NCBI RefSeq assembly: GCF_945859705.1
Contig: NC_079136.1
Span: 1,591,501-1,655,500 of the forward strand
Reading direction: 5' to 3'
Origin: Episyrphus balteatus
Taxonomy: Eukaryota > Arthropoda > Insecta > Diptera > Syrphidae
DNA: 64,000 bases
Shown: positions 23,991 through 35,921 of the stretch, piece after piece
Layout of the letters: each line of letters begins with the position of its first letter
Numbering within the stretch: the first letter of the stretch is position 1
Made by a program: the position numbers and the translations under genes
The notes under the pieces: model-generated
Databases searched by the model: none
What the model was told of the DNA's origin: nothing
Seen by the model: the letters and a program-made list of their open reading frames with translations, nothing else

Positions 23991-24155
23991 TCATTTTAAA
24001 TACTATTACTACTTATAAATTTTGCTATATAATATACATAATTATAAAACATATAACGCTTAAAATATAATAATAATAATAGAATATAATATTATATAGA
24101 TATAATATCTACAATGATACACACTTTATCCAATTAATTTCTTTCTTGACAAGAT

Positions 24156-26041
24156 CTACGGACCACCTTTAGCAACAATATCAATATACGTCTTTAAGGC
24201 CATTACTTTTGCATTTACAATTGGATGAGTACAGGTTGTAAGTAAGGCTTTGCCAATATCCAATTCACCTTGCATTATCATACAAACAACTAGATTGTAA
24301 GTCATAATCGAATGAGCCGCTTCGATTGACTTGACTTGCCAATCTTTTGTTTCAAAGTCAAAGGCATTCGGTGCCGAAATGAATTTTGGCTCCAAGTGAA
24401 TACGAGCTTCGGGCAATTTGTCCATCATCATTAAAGCTTCTCCACTGTACATATGTCCGAGCATTCTGGAAAAAAAAATATAATTTTAAATCAATTCTTT
24501 TATTGAATTTGATTAACTTACTCATATGACTCTGAAATGCCATCCATTCGCAACAAATCACTTGCATATTCCAATGCCAATACATAATCTCCTAAGCGCA
24601 GTGAAACATAACTGAATGCAGCAACTATCGCCGCACCAAGATTTGCAAATGACTCCTTGGATATTGGCATAGATGGATTACAAATGTTGTCATCGTTAAT
24701 AGAGGTCCAGCTTTGTGTGTCAGCATCTTCTGTATTGTGTGTTGTAAATTGTGTTTTGTAGGTGTTGTATAAATAGAGGGCGTTGCGTAGACATAAAGCC
24801 GCAAATTCTAAGTTAGTTTCAGGAATAGCAGCGGATTGGACATTTTCTCTAAAAACAAGAAAATTATTGTTAGCAAAATACTATACTTAGTAATACAATT
24901 CAAAAGTCCGTAAATTATTATAGGTAATGTTGACTTGACTTACGGGTAGGCAAGTTTGGGAGTAGGTTGAAAGATGAACTTCCGTCGAGATCCAGGACAA
25001 ATTATTGCAGCTATAATGGGCTTCTTTTCATTTTCCAAATTCGACTAAAATGAACAAAAGTTTATTAGCTTATTTATTTACAATTTCAAGCTAGAAAAAA
25101 AAAAACTTACCATTTCATTAAACATAATGCAAGCTTCTGCCAGTCTAAACCAAAGTCTGGGATTCTTGTGATAAGTCTTGAGAGCTATGAGAAAACATTC
25201 GAATGCCTCTTTCGGTCGTCTCAAATGTAACATCGAAATACCCAGATTATATAAAACTTCACGCGAACGAGGTGCACTTAGATAATGCAAGGGTACATTT
25301 TTCAGATTGCTAGAGAATTTGCTATCGAATGTAATGGCGTTTTGAAAGAATTTAGCTGCAACAGCATAATGACGAACTCTCAAATGAATAATTCCCATAT
25401 TGTTTGCAATGCATGTATCCAGATCCTCGCCATGAGTCCTAAGAGGGAAATGCAATTTATATAAGCACTTAAAATTTGTTCGGTTAATATTCAACTTACT
25501 CAACACCATAACATCCAAGTGTGAATTTTTTGGAAAGTTGTTTGGCAGCCATTTGAAAGTCTTTCATTAGATAGTATTGATGTGCTTTGAGTGCAGCAAA
25601 TTCAGCAGTCTAGAGAAATGATAAAATTAACTTAAAGTTACCCATGTACTAATAACAAATACCTACCCCATCATCAGGAATAACAACAGTTCTCCTGTTG
25701 AGGACATTTGTCATCATTGCAATCATTTTAAATATTCGATTGAAACCATCGATGCTACTTAAGATTTCAGGAGATGTGTTCTCTTCACCAGTGACAGTAT
25801 CCAAGTTAATTCCCAAATGGATTTGTATAGCTTCAAGAAAAGCTAGAGCTCGTTTTAGTTGATTTGTAGCCAAAAGACAACTTATAACTAATACGCCAAC
25901 ATTTGAAACGATGGATTCTTCCAAGTCATCTAACCTTTCCACCAATGGCATAAGAATATCAATTGCACTAAAATATTTGCGCTTATGATAGTAGACTACT
26001 GCTTTGTTATATGTAACAATTGCACTGCGGGGTCTGTTTGG
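24156..26041 (-). CDS. CNOT10: CNOT10, coding exons 3-8 (CCR4-NOT complex subunit 10)
   Basis: This gives residues 85-600 of a 600-aa CNOT10. Exons on the minus strand are 25667-26041, 25500-25609, 25111-25438, 24944-25044, 24522-24848 and 24156-24465. All are joined by GT-AG introns of 57-95 bp with compatible phases; the stop is TAG at 24156. CNOT10 is a TPR-repeat scaffold that, with CNOT11, forms the module docking on the N-terminal arm of NOT1 in the cytoplasmic CCR4-NOT deadenylase. Family-typical stretches are YNKAVVYYHKRKYFSAIDIL, LYNLGISMLHLRRPKEAFEC, NPRLWFRLAEACIMFNE, FAALCLRNALYLYNT and the C-terminal TPR block around LGHMYSGEALMMMD. The protein is shorter than the roughly 740-aa human one, mainly by lacking its low-complexity linkers. 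The gene name is from remembered family sequence. Exons 1-2 lie 19 kb upstream. Confidence 0.92.
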
Positions 26042-28786
26042 CTGTAAATAAGAGAATTTCAAAAAGTTTGATTAAATTTATAGAAAGGTATCTTGCGTTA
26101 AAGCTAACAAAATCAATCTCTGCTTTATTATAATTTTTCTTGCGAACACCGTTGAAATTTTCTTAAAGGCAAGTGATTAAAATATATACCTATAGAAAAA
26201 AACAGCATTGATTAAATGAGACATAATATAAGTAATACATTAATGATTTCTCGTACATTGGTTTATCAAAAATATTTGTTTAAACATCCAAAATCAAATA
26301 TAGGAGCAGTTATTAAACTTTAAAATGCATATGTCCAAAAAAGACTTATGCTGTTAATGCCAAACACCATAGATAATATATGGTTTCAATGGCATCAATC
26401 GTCGTAAATATGAAAATTAAAATGACTATTCTTAATTCGAAACCAAAAAGTGTTTTCACAGACCAAACTATTTTCAGGGAAGCCATTAGATCCACCACCC
26501 AAAAATACCTTAGGATCATGTGCAATACCATAAGATCATGTAGGAATGAGTTTTTGATTTGGATGTACAAAATCTGAACTCTTGCAGAACCCAGTGGTGT
26601 AATTCGTAAACGAAGTGCATTTGCAGTACAGTTTTCTAGTTGAAGTTTAAGAGGGCTTAATTGTTGACTTCTGACCTAAGAATGCATACATAAGTAAGAT
26701 GGATCATGGATCCTTAAAAGCTTTCCTGAACAAATAGTACTATCATGAAAGTGAATTTATTAGGTCCGCTTCCTTTAACTAGGGTGCGCTGCGGTAGCTT
26801 TTTTCCAAGTTTTGGAAAGTAGAATGAAGGAATAAAATACGTGTGTAAGAAAGAGAAAAATACTTTCATCTTTTTAAAAGGATAAACAGAAAAAACCGAA
26901 ATCATATGTTTGAAATTTGAATTTCGACTGCTTGGGAATAGGGAAGGAGAAATGTAAACAAAATATTTTTTGTTTACAACGCTTTGTTTATTTCTTGTTT
27001 CCTATGTGATAGTAATTTGAGTATTTTTGAATCAAATAATTTATTTTTGCGAATTTGAATAGATTTTTGTTTTGGGACTTTTATTTGTTATATTCTAAGG
27101 CAATGTTGCAACATTTAACTTATCTTGTATTGCTTATTATTTTTTAGGTATAGTTTTTACTTTATAGTTCAAATTGATAATATAAAAACAAGTTTTAAAC
27201 TGCATCATTTTGAATTATAAAGTAAATAAAGTTAAAAACTAAATAATAAAGGGGAGCGTCATCGAGGCACATACAATTCAAAGGAAGGTTATTAGTTTTT
27301 GACATAACAAAATGCTAAATATTTTTTTAAAGTTTTATGATTTTTGTCAAGTTTGTATTAGTTAATAAAAACCTGAAACATTGAACAAAAATCTTAAAAT
27401 AAAAAAAAAGTTCAAAACTACATTGTATGTGTACAATGTACATACATATTTTTAATTAAAAAAATCTACTTCTCTAGAATAATCAGTTGTAGAGCGCCCT
27501 GTTATAAGAAAACAAAAGCTTTTGTTTTTAACTATTAAAGTACATAATAATATAGCATTACTCGCTTTATTATTTCATTAATGAATAAATTAGAGTTAAA
27601 TGTTGCAACATTGCGTAAGAAAATATCAAACAAAAATTCAAAAACAAAAATGTATTCAAGTTTTCAAAACAAAATATTCTTTTCGACAACAATCACCTAG
27701 GCAACAAAAAAAAAATATTTCAAAAAGAAGAATACAAAAAAAAAAAAAAAAAAAACATTTCCAAAGAAGAATACAATTTTAAATTTTATTTCAAACGTGA
27801 TTGCCACATTAGTCAAATTGAACTAAAATATTTAAGCAGATTATTATAAACGCAAAATACACACACTTAAATACAATCATCTCATGCCAAATTCACTGCA
27901 ATTATTGACGAATTTTTTCGAGACCATGTTTGAAATTTAATGTTTCATTACTTTCTAACAAGTTAAAAATGCTTCTCACTTATTAAAGAGAGAAGATTCA
28001 AACAAAATATTCTACAGAATTTACGTTTTCAAAAATATTAAATGTTTCTGGACATCATTATTTTGATGGAATTTTATAACTCTGTGTTTTATGAAACTTA
28101 AATATTTTTGCGATTACTATTTATCATAAGACTTTTTATATTTGTCTTGTTTAAAAAAAAAGTATTTACTATGTATTTATTTCCAAATTTTTTAATTTAT
28201 TTTAAAACAAAAAATTTTTACTTATGGGCAATCGTGGTTGTACGTTTTAGTTTTTTTTTTCAATTTTTAATAAACAACTTCCATTTCTACTTATGCATCT
28301 TTCTATCTCCCTCTATCTACAAAGCTAAATATGTAGTCACTTTCCCCCGAATTGAAATTTGAAATAATATTCTAATATCTTAAATAATATTCCAATATTT
28401 TGACGACTCCTTCATTATCTGATTATTCTTAGTCCCCACTCCTGCCAAAATCATTCCATGAATAGGTCCGCTCTCTTGAACCAGACGGCGCTTCAGTCGT
28501 TGGAACCCATGATAGTACTATAGTTTTTATATTCAAGGGAAAGAGTGAAAAAAATTCCGTGCAATATTTTATGATACAACGTCGTTAGGGACAAAAGTAT
28601 ACTGATAATAGTCGTTTAAAATGAAAAAGGACAAACATTCATAGTTTTTAAGTGTTTTTGTTGAATGTTCCCATAAAAACGTTTAAGAAATCTTGATATC
28701 AAAATAAGGAAAAAATTAACAAAACTCATTTTAAAAATATTCAATTTTTTTTTGAAAATTAATATTTTCAAAATGATTAAATGATT

Positions 28787-28868
28787 TTTTTATTCGTCAG
28801 TTAAAATTTTTTAAAAAAAAACTGTTATGTATGTTGTCCTGAAAAAATTATTAACTGACGAATAAAAA
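28787..28868. repeat. 18-bp perfect inverted repeat around a 46-bp loop
   Basis: TTTTTATTCGTCAGTTAA (28787-28804) is mirrored at 28851-28868. Possible miniature foldback relic. Confidence 0.6.
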
Positions 28869-29350
28869 GATTATTGTATCTACAAATGCATACAAAACTT
28901 TTGCACTAAGAAACGAAGACGATTTTGTTTTTTTTTTACAAAAAAGTTTTAATATTAGGTGTTTTTTTGTTTCTCTGTTTTGCTTTAAAAAAAAACGACA
29001 TCGAGACATTTGAAATTAAACAATGTACGTATTTAAAACAGCAACAACTATATCTGTAAAGATATTTGAAAAATCCAGATAATTATCTGGAGTTTACTTT
29101 TGTATCGATAAAAATAGTAATGCCATGGTACTTAAATTGTTGTGTTATCGATAATTTATAGAGAAATATCAAAAATATTAAGCAAAAAAGCAAAAAAGAT
29201 TGAAAAAAGCTCTCATAGAAAATATAAGCGAAATTTTGTTTGACATGTTTGCATTTAAATGGAAATATTTCCAGATATACGCAATGCACTTTTCAGATAA
29301 AAGTCTTAAATGAATTCTGATAAAATTGTTGAACAAATAATATAAATATA

Positions 29351-29430
29351 AGCCCTGTTCCATTGGAACATCTACTAGTAGATGTTTTGGTTAATCTAGT
29401 ACTATCATCTACTCATGCTCTTCTTCCCGA
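29351..29430. mobile_element. Truncated relative of the GCCCCGTTC foldback family
   Basis: AGCCCTGTTCCATTGGA plus ATCTAGTACTATCATCTACT resembles one arm of the element at 14637-14786. A TA precedes it. No matching right end was found. Confidence 0.45.
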
Positions 29431-29440
29431 GTAGATACGA

Positions 29441-29703
29441 CATAAACAAAAAATACCAAGACTGGAAACTTTCGTACGTCTTTCCCCCCAAAACCCTTTT
29501 GTCTACAGTGTTGTCTGTGAATATATGTGAAAGCTACCACGTTGGTAAATGACGTTAACACGCACACATTTATAGATTCACGACATTCACCACACATCAG
29601 ACACGAACACAACGATAGGTTCACGACATTCACCACACCTTGCAGCTTGTAGGCAAACGTCAGTTGACCGCCGAGTTTCCAGTCTTGGTATTTTTTGTTT
29701 ATG
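29441..29703. mobile_element. 263-bp foldback with 30-bp perfect arms
   Basis: The arm CATAAACAAAAAATACCAAG plus ACTGGAAACT (29441-29470) is mirrored exactly at 29674-29703. The loop holds two direct copies of TTCACGACATTCACCACAC 41 bp apart. The 122-codon minus-strand open frame across it is a by-product. No target duplication was defined. Confidence 0.75.
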
Positions 29704-29769
29704 GGCCATACCACCACTGAGTTAAAAAACAAAAGCATCATTAGGTCTGTTTGGGTTCTTTTTGTACAA

Positions 29770-30602
29770 CCCTTCAAGCAAACAGGTCCGACCTCGGTCC
29801 GAATCCGCTCCGCCTGAGGCGGAGCTGAGTCCGACTTCGGATCAGAAACTGGTCCAAAGGCGGCTCAAATTAGTATGGAAATTATAATCACCGCGAAGTC
29901 GATTGCATATGTATTGGTGTGGTGAAAATCTCCATTCCGCGAAAACGGAGCCGAAGGCGGACCTGAGCCGGAGCAGCGAAAACCTACCAGAAAGAGGAAT
30001 AAGAAAGGGATGACATTTCGCATTTGCGACCAAAAAAAGAACAAGATTTATTTTTTTTTCACTGAAACTGTTTTATTTTTTATTTTATTTTGGCAAACGA
30101 GATTTTCACAATAAATACAATATAAAATACAATACATTTTTTTCATTTTATTTCATTTGATGCTGCTGCTGTTGTTGGTGTTTTTTTAGATACCCAATCG
30201 CATGTTTCACCTTCTAGATTTTTCTTCATCATTAGAGATTACATCTACAACACAAGAAGAAACAACATTTTAACCCAAACACTTTGAGCGATATATAAAA
30301 CATACCTTTTTTGTTTTCCATATTGTTTATAATTTAATAAAATTGTTTATAATTAATAAACTAACATTATACAAACAACGACACAAGACACGACGCGACC
30401 AAACACTTCAACAAAAAAATAACAAAATGACGCTTTGGCTCTTGTTGGCCTTGTCTTTCTTTTCCTTTTCTCATTTTTCACCACGATTCTCGTTCGACTT
30501 TGTGTTCATACACAAAAAGTTGCAAGTGTGTGAGTGCAAGCCCGATTTTCGCGGTCTGAGGTCGGAGTTTCTTTGTTGAACTCAGTTTTCTTGCTTGAAG
30601 GG
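29770..30602. mobile_element. 833-bp TIR element, copy 1
   Basis: Ends CCCTTCAAGCAA, inverted. Inside, a GC-rich palindromic patch (CCGCTCCGCCTGAGGCGGAG) lies near the left end and a matching GTCTGAGGTCGGAG block near the right. It is very similar over its length to 30975-31816. Open frames on both strands are conserved between copies but look like shadows of a structured non-coding element. No clean duplication was found. Confidence 0.75.
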
Positions 30603-30709
30603 AAAAATATGAAACCTGTCAAATTCTCAGAGAAAGAAAAATTGTCCAAAAGTACCCAAACGCTTTTTGTTCAAACTTTTCTGCTTCCAAAAAAGTAAAC
30701 AATGAAAAA

Positions 30710-30974
30710 AAAATAAACAAACGAAAAATATCAAAATATTTTTTTTTTACAATTTTTTATTATTTTTTCCTCAAATATATATTTTAAGCATTTAACCACT
30801 AAAACTTAATAAATTAAAATAAAAACACAAAAAAAAATCCACACCGCCATGTTTTAAGTTTATTTTTTTTTTTTTTTCATCAAAAAATATAAACAACACC
30901 AATTAAAAAAAAAAATAAAGAAACAAAAAATATCAAAACACTTTTTTTTATAATTTTTACTTCAAATAGGTATT
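30710..30974. repeat. Diverged tandem duplication split by element copy 2
   Basis: The block at about 30710-30900 (with CCACTAAAACTTAATAAATT and CCACACCGCCATGTTT) corresponds to 30900-30974 plus 31817-31910. Element copy 2 therefore sits inside the second unit of an older duplication of about 190 bp. Confidence 0.6.
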
Positions 30975-31816
30975 CCCTTCAAGCAAACAGGTCCGACCTC
31001 GGTCCGAATCCGCTCCGCCTGAGGCGGAGCTGAGTCCGACTTCGGATCAGAAACTGGTCCGAAGGCGGCTCAAATTAGTATGGAAATTATAATCACCGCG
31101 AAGTCGATTGCACATGTATTGGTGTGGTGAAAATCTCCATTCCGAGAAAACGGAGGCGAAGGCGGACCTGAGTCGGAGCAGCGAAAACCTACCAGAAAGA
31201 GGAATAAAAAAGGGATGACGTTTCGCATTTGCGACCAAAAAAAGAACAAGATTTATTTTTTTTTTCACTGAAACTGTTTTATTTTTTAATTTTATTTTAG
31301 CAAACGAAATTTTCGCAATAAATACAATATAAAATACAATACATTTTTTTTCATTTTATTTCATTTGATGCTGCTGCTGTTGTTGGTGTTTTTTTTTTTT
31401 AGATACCCAATCGCATGTTTCACCTTCTGGATTTGTCTTCATCATTAGAGATTACATCTACAACACAAGCAGAAACAACACTTTAATCCAAACACTTTGA
31501 GCGATATATACAACATACCTTTTTTGTTTTCCATATTGTTTATAAATTTAATATAATTGTTTATAGTTAATAATCTAACATTATACAAACAACGACACGA
31601 GACACGACGCGACCAAACACTTCAACAAAAAATAACAAAATGACGCTTTGGTTCTTGTTGGCCTTGTCTTTCTTTTCCTTTTCTCATTTTCCACCACTAT
31701 TCTCGTTCGACTTTTGTGTTCATACACAAAAAGTTGCAAGTGTGTGAGTGCAACCCCGATTTTCGCGGTCTGAGGTCGGAGTTTCTTTGTTGAACTCAGT
31801 TTTCTTGCTTGAAGGG
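30975..31816. mobile_element. 842-bp TIR element, copy 2
   Basis: Second copy of the 29770-30602 element, same orientation, same CCCTTCAAGCAA ends. The differences are mainly in homopolymer lengths and scattered substitutions. It starts 372 bp after copy 1 ends. Confidence 0.75.
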
Positions 31817-31948
31817 TTATAATATATTTTAATCACAAAGCCACTAAAACGCAATAAATTAAAATTAAAACACACATTAAAACCACACCGCCATGTTTAT
31901 AGTTTGTTTTGTTTATGTTGTGCGACAAGACCGAATATGTAAAACAGA

Positions 31949-32476
31949 AGGGGTATTCACGTAAACGCGGAAACCCCGTAGAAACCGTAGAAACTGTAGG
32001 ATTTTCTATCGGTAGAAATGAGCTGTCAAAATTTGAATGGGAAAAATATTCCGCAAATCATAGAATTTCATCTCACAAATTTGAAGCAGAAACCGTAGAA
32101 AAAAAAAATCAGATAAACTTTGGGTGTGTTCAATCACCTATCGGATAGGCTATCTGGGATTCCCGTATCTGGAATATCTTTTTGAACGCGATTTATGTCT
32201 TACTATTCAGATAACTACAAAAAAAATATGTTAATATTGAAAAGAGAATATTATTTTATTTGAGCAAATTACATTTTTTTTATTGTTGCATAGTATTTGC
32301 AAAATTAGCTTGACTTATTTTTTTTAATTAAACAAGTTCAATTTGACGTTTAACAAACAGCTGTTTGTTTCCCTTGTTTACGCAATTATTTTCTGCTGGG
32401 GTGTTCATTTAAACCTTTTGCGGAATTTTCTATTTTTCTGCAAAGTAGAAAATTATCTCGTTACGTGAATACCCTT
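31949..32476. mobile_element. 528-bp TIR element, ends AGGGGTATTCACGTAA
   Basis: Left AGGGGTATTCACGTAAACG and right complement AAGGGTATTCACGTAACG are inverted. AGA borders both sides (31946-31948, 32477-32479), suggesting a 3-bp duplication. Internal short direct repeats of GTAGAAACC occur near the left end. Confidence 0.65.
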
Positions 32477-32615
32477 AGAGAAAGCACTACCTTTTGACAG
32501 ATTTCAGATTTTTGTCCAACGAAATTTTTTGGGCAGAAAATCGCAAGAAGGGTAAATTATTTTCTCTCTCGCGGCCATTTTTTTTTTTTGTGAAAAAATG
32601 CTCAATTTCAGAGTA

Positions 32616-32767
32616 AAGCCTGGTACGCAGCTCGCGCTAAATTTTAGCTCCCGTACAAATTATCGAAAAAAATTATCCGAGCTAAAACGTATCCCATACA
32701 AATTATCGATAACTTGTATGGGAATTTTATCTCGGCTAAAATTTAGCGCGAGCTGCGTACCAGGCTT
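32616..32767. mobile_element. 152-bp palindromic MITE, ends AAGCCTGGTACGCAGC
   Basis: Arms of about 40 bp (AAGCCTGGTACGCAGCTCGC onward, including GCTAAATTTTAGC) mirror each other. A diverged copy lies at 61278-61487. Flank duplication unclear. Confidence 0.75.
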
Positions 32768-32966
32768 AACCAAACAGAAATTGGGTTAAAAAAGTTGAAA
32801 AAAGTAAAAATATTTCCGTTTTAGGCAGTACCCAAACAGACCTATTTTTGACAAACAACTGCCAAAGTGTATGTACAGTGGTGCCAAATATTTCAACGGA
32901 TTTCAAATATTCCGATGCTGTTTTTTTGTGCAAAACTCTATAAAGAGAAACAAAAAAACACACCTA

Positions 32967-33109
32967 TGTGCCGGGCTACACGGTGATTTTTCAATCGCCT
33001 AACCAGTCAGTTTGTAGGCAAGAGGGGTGAGGATTTTCCTCTTTTTGACGTTTGTTCCTAGGAAATGTGAATTGGAAAGTGATTGGACACAACACTGTGT
33101 AGCCAGGCC
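32967..33109. mobile_element. Small TA-flanked MITE, copy 2
   Basis: Same family as 12438-12593. The ends GCCGGGCTACACGGTG and complement GCCTGGCTACACAGTG are close to perfect here, with TA on both sides. Confidence 0.75.
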
Positions 33110-33145
33110 TATTCTTATGGCCAATTTTATAAAGCCCTTTTAATA

Positions 33146-33281
33146 GCTGCGTTCCTTTGGAAATATTTATCTACTGCTTAGTACTTAAAGGTGCTTTGAA
33201 CTACTTTTTCAGTATAGCAAAAGTAGATCAAAGTAGTTTTAAGTACTAAGCAGTAGATAAATATTTCCAAAGGAACGCAGC
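33146..33281. mobile_element. 136-bp palindromic MITE, copy 1, TA duplication
   Basis: Arms of about 44 bp (GCTGCGTTCCTTTGGAAATA onward) are mirrored almost perfectly, with TA at 33144-33145 and 33282-33283. The centre also pairs (CTTTGAACTACTTTTT against AAAAGTAGATCAAAG), so the whole element could fold into one long hairpin. Copy 2 at 60461-60596 has the same length. Confidence 0.85.
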
Positions 33282-33940
33282 TAATATGTATGAGCATTAC
33301 AAAAAACGTCATTCAAAGGCTTAAAAACTTGTTAAATGTTCATGAAACCGGTCATAAGCAAATTTAATCGTGCCATTGTGCATTATGTTTTCTTAAGTTT
33401 TGAGTTTGCTACGTTTTATTATTTCTTTCTTCTAAGATTTTCTGTTTGTTTTTTTGTCTCTGTTTTTATACGTTTAATAGGTATATTTTATAAAACTTTA
33501 TTTTTTCCCTGGTTTCGCTCCCAGAAATATGGTCCCCATCTGTATATGGTACCTAAACAAAATATCTAGTAAAATATTGACCAGTTTCGTATTAAGGGAC
33601 TGGCATTATTTATAAACCTATTTTAAAAACAAGTGAGCGGCGGCACTGTATATCACAATTCTTTACTTTTATGTATGAAAAACGACAGCACTGGTCATCT
33701 ATTCCAATCAGTTATAAAAAGAAACGCATGGAAATGGAACATTGGAATAAAAAATCGAATCTACTACAATCAAACATTCCATTTTGTATTCATGTACTTT
33801 TTTTCTTGTTGCAAAGGAAAAGAACGGTATTGTTTTTTTCTTTCTTTTCTTCTGAAGAATAAATTTATTATTTCCGGTCGAGTTTTTTTAATTGATTTTT
33901 AGAGTTCTGTGCTCATAATTAAAGCTGAATTTTTAATAAA

Positions 33941-34469
33941 ATGGATAACCCAACAGAAAACGAAATAACTTGCTATAAAATCATACACAATGATCATTTA
34001 CCATCATCTCAAGAATTATTTGAAATTGAAAACTCCACCATTTCGGCAGAGCAAAGTTTTCCTATTCATGAGGAATACAAGTTGCCAATTGCACGATCTC
34101 AATTTGTTTCAGATACAAAAACATTTACCGATGAAATTTTAGAGGATTTGAGGAAATCAAGAATGCGAGCACGTCACATATGTAAGTAATTTTGAATTAA
34201 TTAAACATTTGGTTCATGCAAAAGTTTAATTATTATATTTTTTTTATTTTCCTCTAGCGGAGAAGAAAAAACTATTTTTAAAACAAAGCCAACTATTGTT
34301 GGGTAATTTGAAAAAACGTCGCAAGGCTTTTAATGAGCGATCTAATAAATTCATTGTCGAAGCCCGACGTCATTTGTTGATGTTAAACGAAGAATGCGAA
34401 ATGATTGCAGAAGAAGCTTATGAAGTTACTATCGATTTAAATGAAATACTTGATTCTATGAGGAAATAA
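33941..34469 (+). CDS. Nested two-exon gene, small helical protein of unknown function
   Basis: Exon 1 is 33941-34181 (donor CATAT|GTAAGT, phase 1) and exon 2 is 34258-34469 (acceptor TTTCCTCTAG). Together they encode 150 aa ending MRK-stop. The first half is acidic (MDNPTENEITCYKIIHND...). The second half is rich in K, R, E and L (RKSRMRARHIS, KKKLFLKQSQLLLGNLKKRR, LLMLNEECEMIAEEAYEV) and looks like one or two long helices or a coiled coil. No signal peptide, membrane segment, zinc motif or catalytic motif is visible. AATAAA signals follow at 34522-34531. The gene lies inside CNOT10 intron 2 on the opposite strand. The splice sites, continuous frame and polyadenylation signal support a real gene. 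I do not recognise the family and give no function. Confidence 0.8.
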
Positions 34470-34521
34470 GTTATTTAATTTTTCAATTTTATTTATTATC
34501 TTATGATTTGTTACTTTTTTT

Positions 34522-34531
34522 AATAAATAAA
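34522..34531 (+). terminator. Polyadenylation signals of the nested gene
   Basis: Overlapping AATAAA motifs (AATAAATAAAG) about 55 nt after the stop codon. Confidence 0.6.
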
Positions 34532-35404
34532 GAATAGAAATTCAAAACTTGTTTTACGTGAGACTTCCGATAATCTTTTACCAGATGAAATCGGCAATAA
34601 CGTAGCTTTAGTGCGAAAGCAACTACATTTAAAATACTTGAAAATATTGGATTGAAGACAATGAGCATTAGGCTGGGTCACAAATTTATGGAGACATTTT
34701 TTTTGCTGATTTTTTTATTGAATAGAACAATAATAAAAAGTTTGGTTATAATCAGACTTTATCTTCTGCCTCCGGTTGCCCAGCCAAGTTCTCTATGAAC
34801 TTTGGTCCTAAAACCTTAGGAAAAAACTCAGGCCTTTTTCGAACCATTCTTACTTTTGTTTCAATAATGTCAAACATTTCACACTCGTTTTATTTGTTAA
34901 AATAGTCGAAATCAAGCTCCTCAAAAATTTTCATCTACGTAGGATTAATAGTTTCTGTGAAAAAGGCCTTCAAAAATCGCAAAAAGAGTAGCTGATTAAC
35001 TCACTAACACACTAACTAACATATGGCAAACTTCTAGTTTTCATAGAAACTTGTTATGGTCATTGATCTTGAAGTACATACAAAAAAAAAAAAATAGAAA
35101 AATTGAGATTTTACATTCAATTATTAAAAAGTATACTTCTAAATACCCTAGAATCTTGAAACTTGGTAGAATTGTAGTTAATGCAAAGGAAACATATTGA
35201 AACTTACAATTTTCTACCTTGGAGGCGTGGTATCCCTTTAAAAATAATAAAAGAAAGATATAATGTTTCATAAATTAATTAACAAGTCTTAGAAAAATGT
35301 AGTTTTGGTTTTTTTTTAATTTCTCAAAAACGACAACACATTTTTGCATCCGGTTTTCTGTTTTTTCTTACAAACAAATAAGAGCATTGAATTTTGAAAT
35401 CTTA

Positions 35405-35724
35405 TGTCGTTTTCGATTGGCCGTCCGGAAGCGTCCGGAAGCATTCAGAAGCCTTCTGAAAGCGTTTTATTCACAAAAACATGACAGCTTAAACGCTTCT
35501 CAGAAGTAAAATTCTCTTCTTGATTTCAAATCAGAATCGACTCAAAATTACTTATACATAGAAAATAAATGTCAAACAAAATTTTCTCGTACAAAATTAA
35601 ATTTTTTTATTTGATTATTCACTAACACCGATACAAACTTTTAGAATTGAGTGGAAACGATTCAAACTGTTTTATTGGATTTCAGAATGAGTGAATCCTT
35701 GAGTGAAACCAATCGAAAACGACA
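35405..35724. mobile_element. 320-bp MITE, TGTCGTTTTCGATTGG family, copy 1
   Basis: Perfect inverted ends TGTCGTTTTCGATTGG, with TTA at 35402-35404 and 35725-35727. GTCCGGAAGC-rich left sub-terminal part. The same family lies at 38678-39195 and 39225-39545. TTA duplications suggest PIF/Harbinger. Confidence 0.85.
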
Positions 35725-35921
35725 TTAAATAGTACTTAATCACATACAATTTTGAAAAAAAATTAATTCGCAACTTTAAAAACAAATTGAAAATTAATTA
35801 ATTTTTCAAAAACTGTTTTCTAAAACAGCTTTATTTAAAAGCAAAATAAAAAAGAGATTTTGGGCTTAAAAAAGACGTCTAACATGTTTTTGAAGTTATA
35901 ACCGTTGATTTTTAATAATCG

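Larger units (their letters stand above)
20563..24155. other. Intergenic region 3' of CNOT10
   Basis: Holds the weak inverted repeat at 21981-22194, the short tandem array at 22533-22620 and an 11-bp-arm hairpin at 23493-23521. A 117-codon lysine-rich open frame on the minus strand (23070-23423) has no motif I recognise and is not called as a gene. The CNOT10 polyadenylation signal lies at 23985-23990. Confidence 0.45.

Noticed and set aside
26754..28520. Weak similarity between TAGGTCCGCTTCCTTTAAC (about 26760) and TAGGTCCGCTCTCTTGAACC (about 28463)
   Set aside because: Only a few dozen bases match loosely; no borders or further copies could be defined by eye.
29409..29777. 122-codon minus-strand open frame
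   Set aside because: It spans a perfect foldback and its flanks, so the protein would be an artefact of the inverted repeat.
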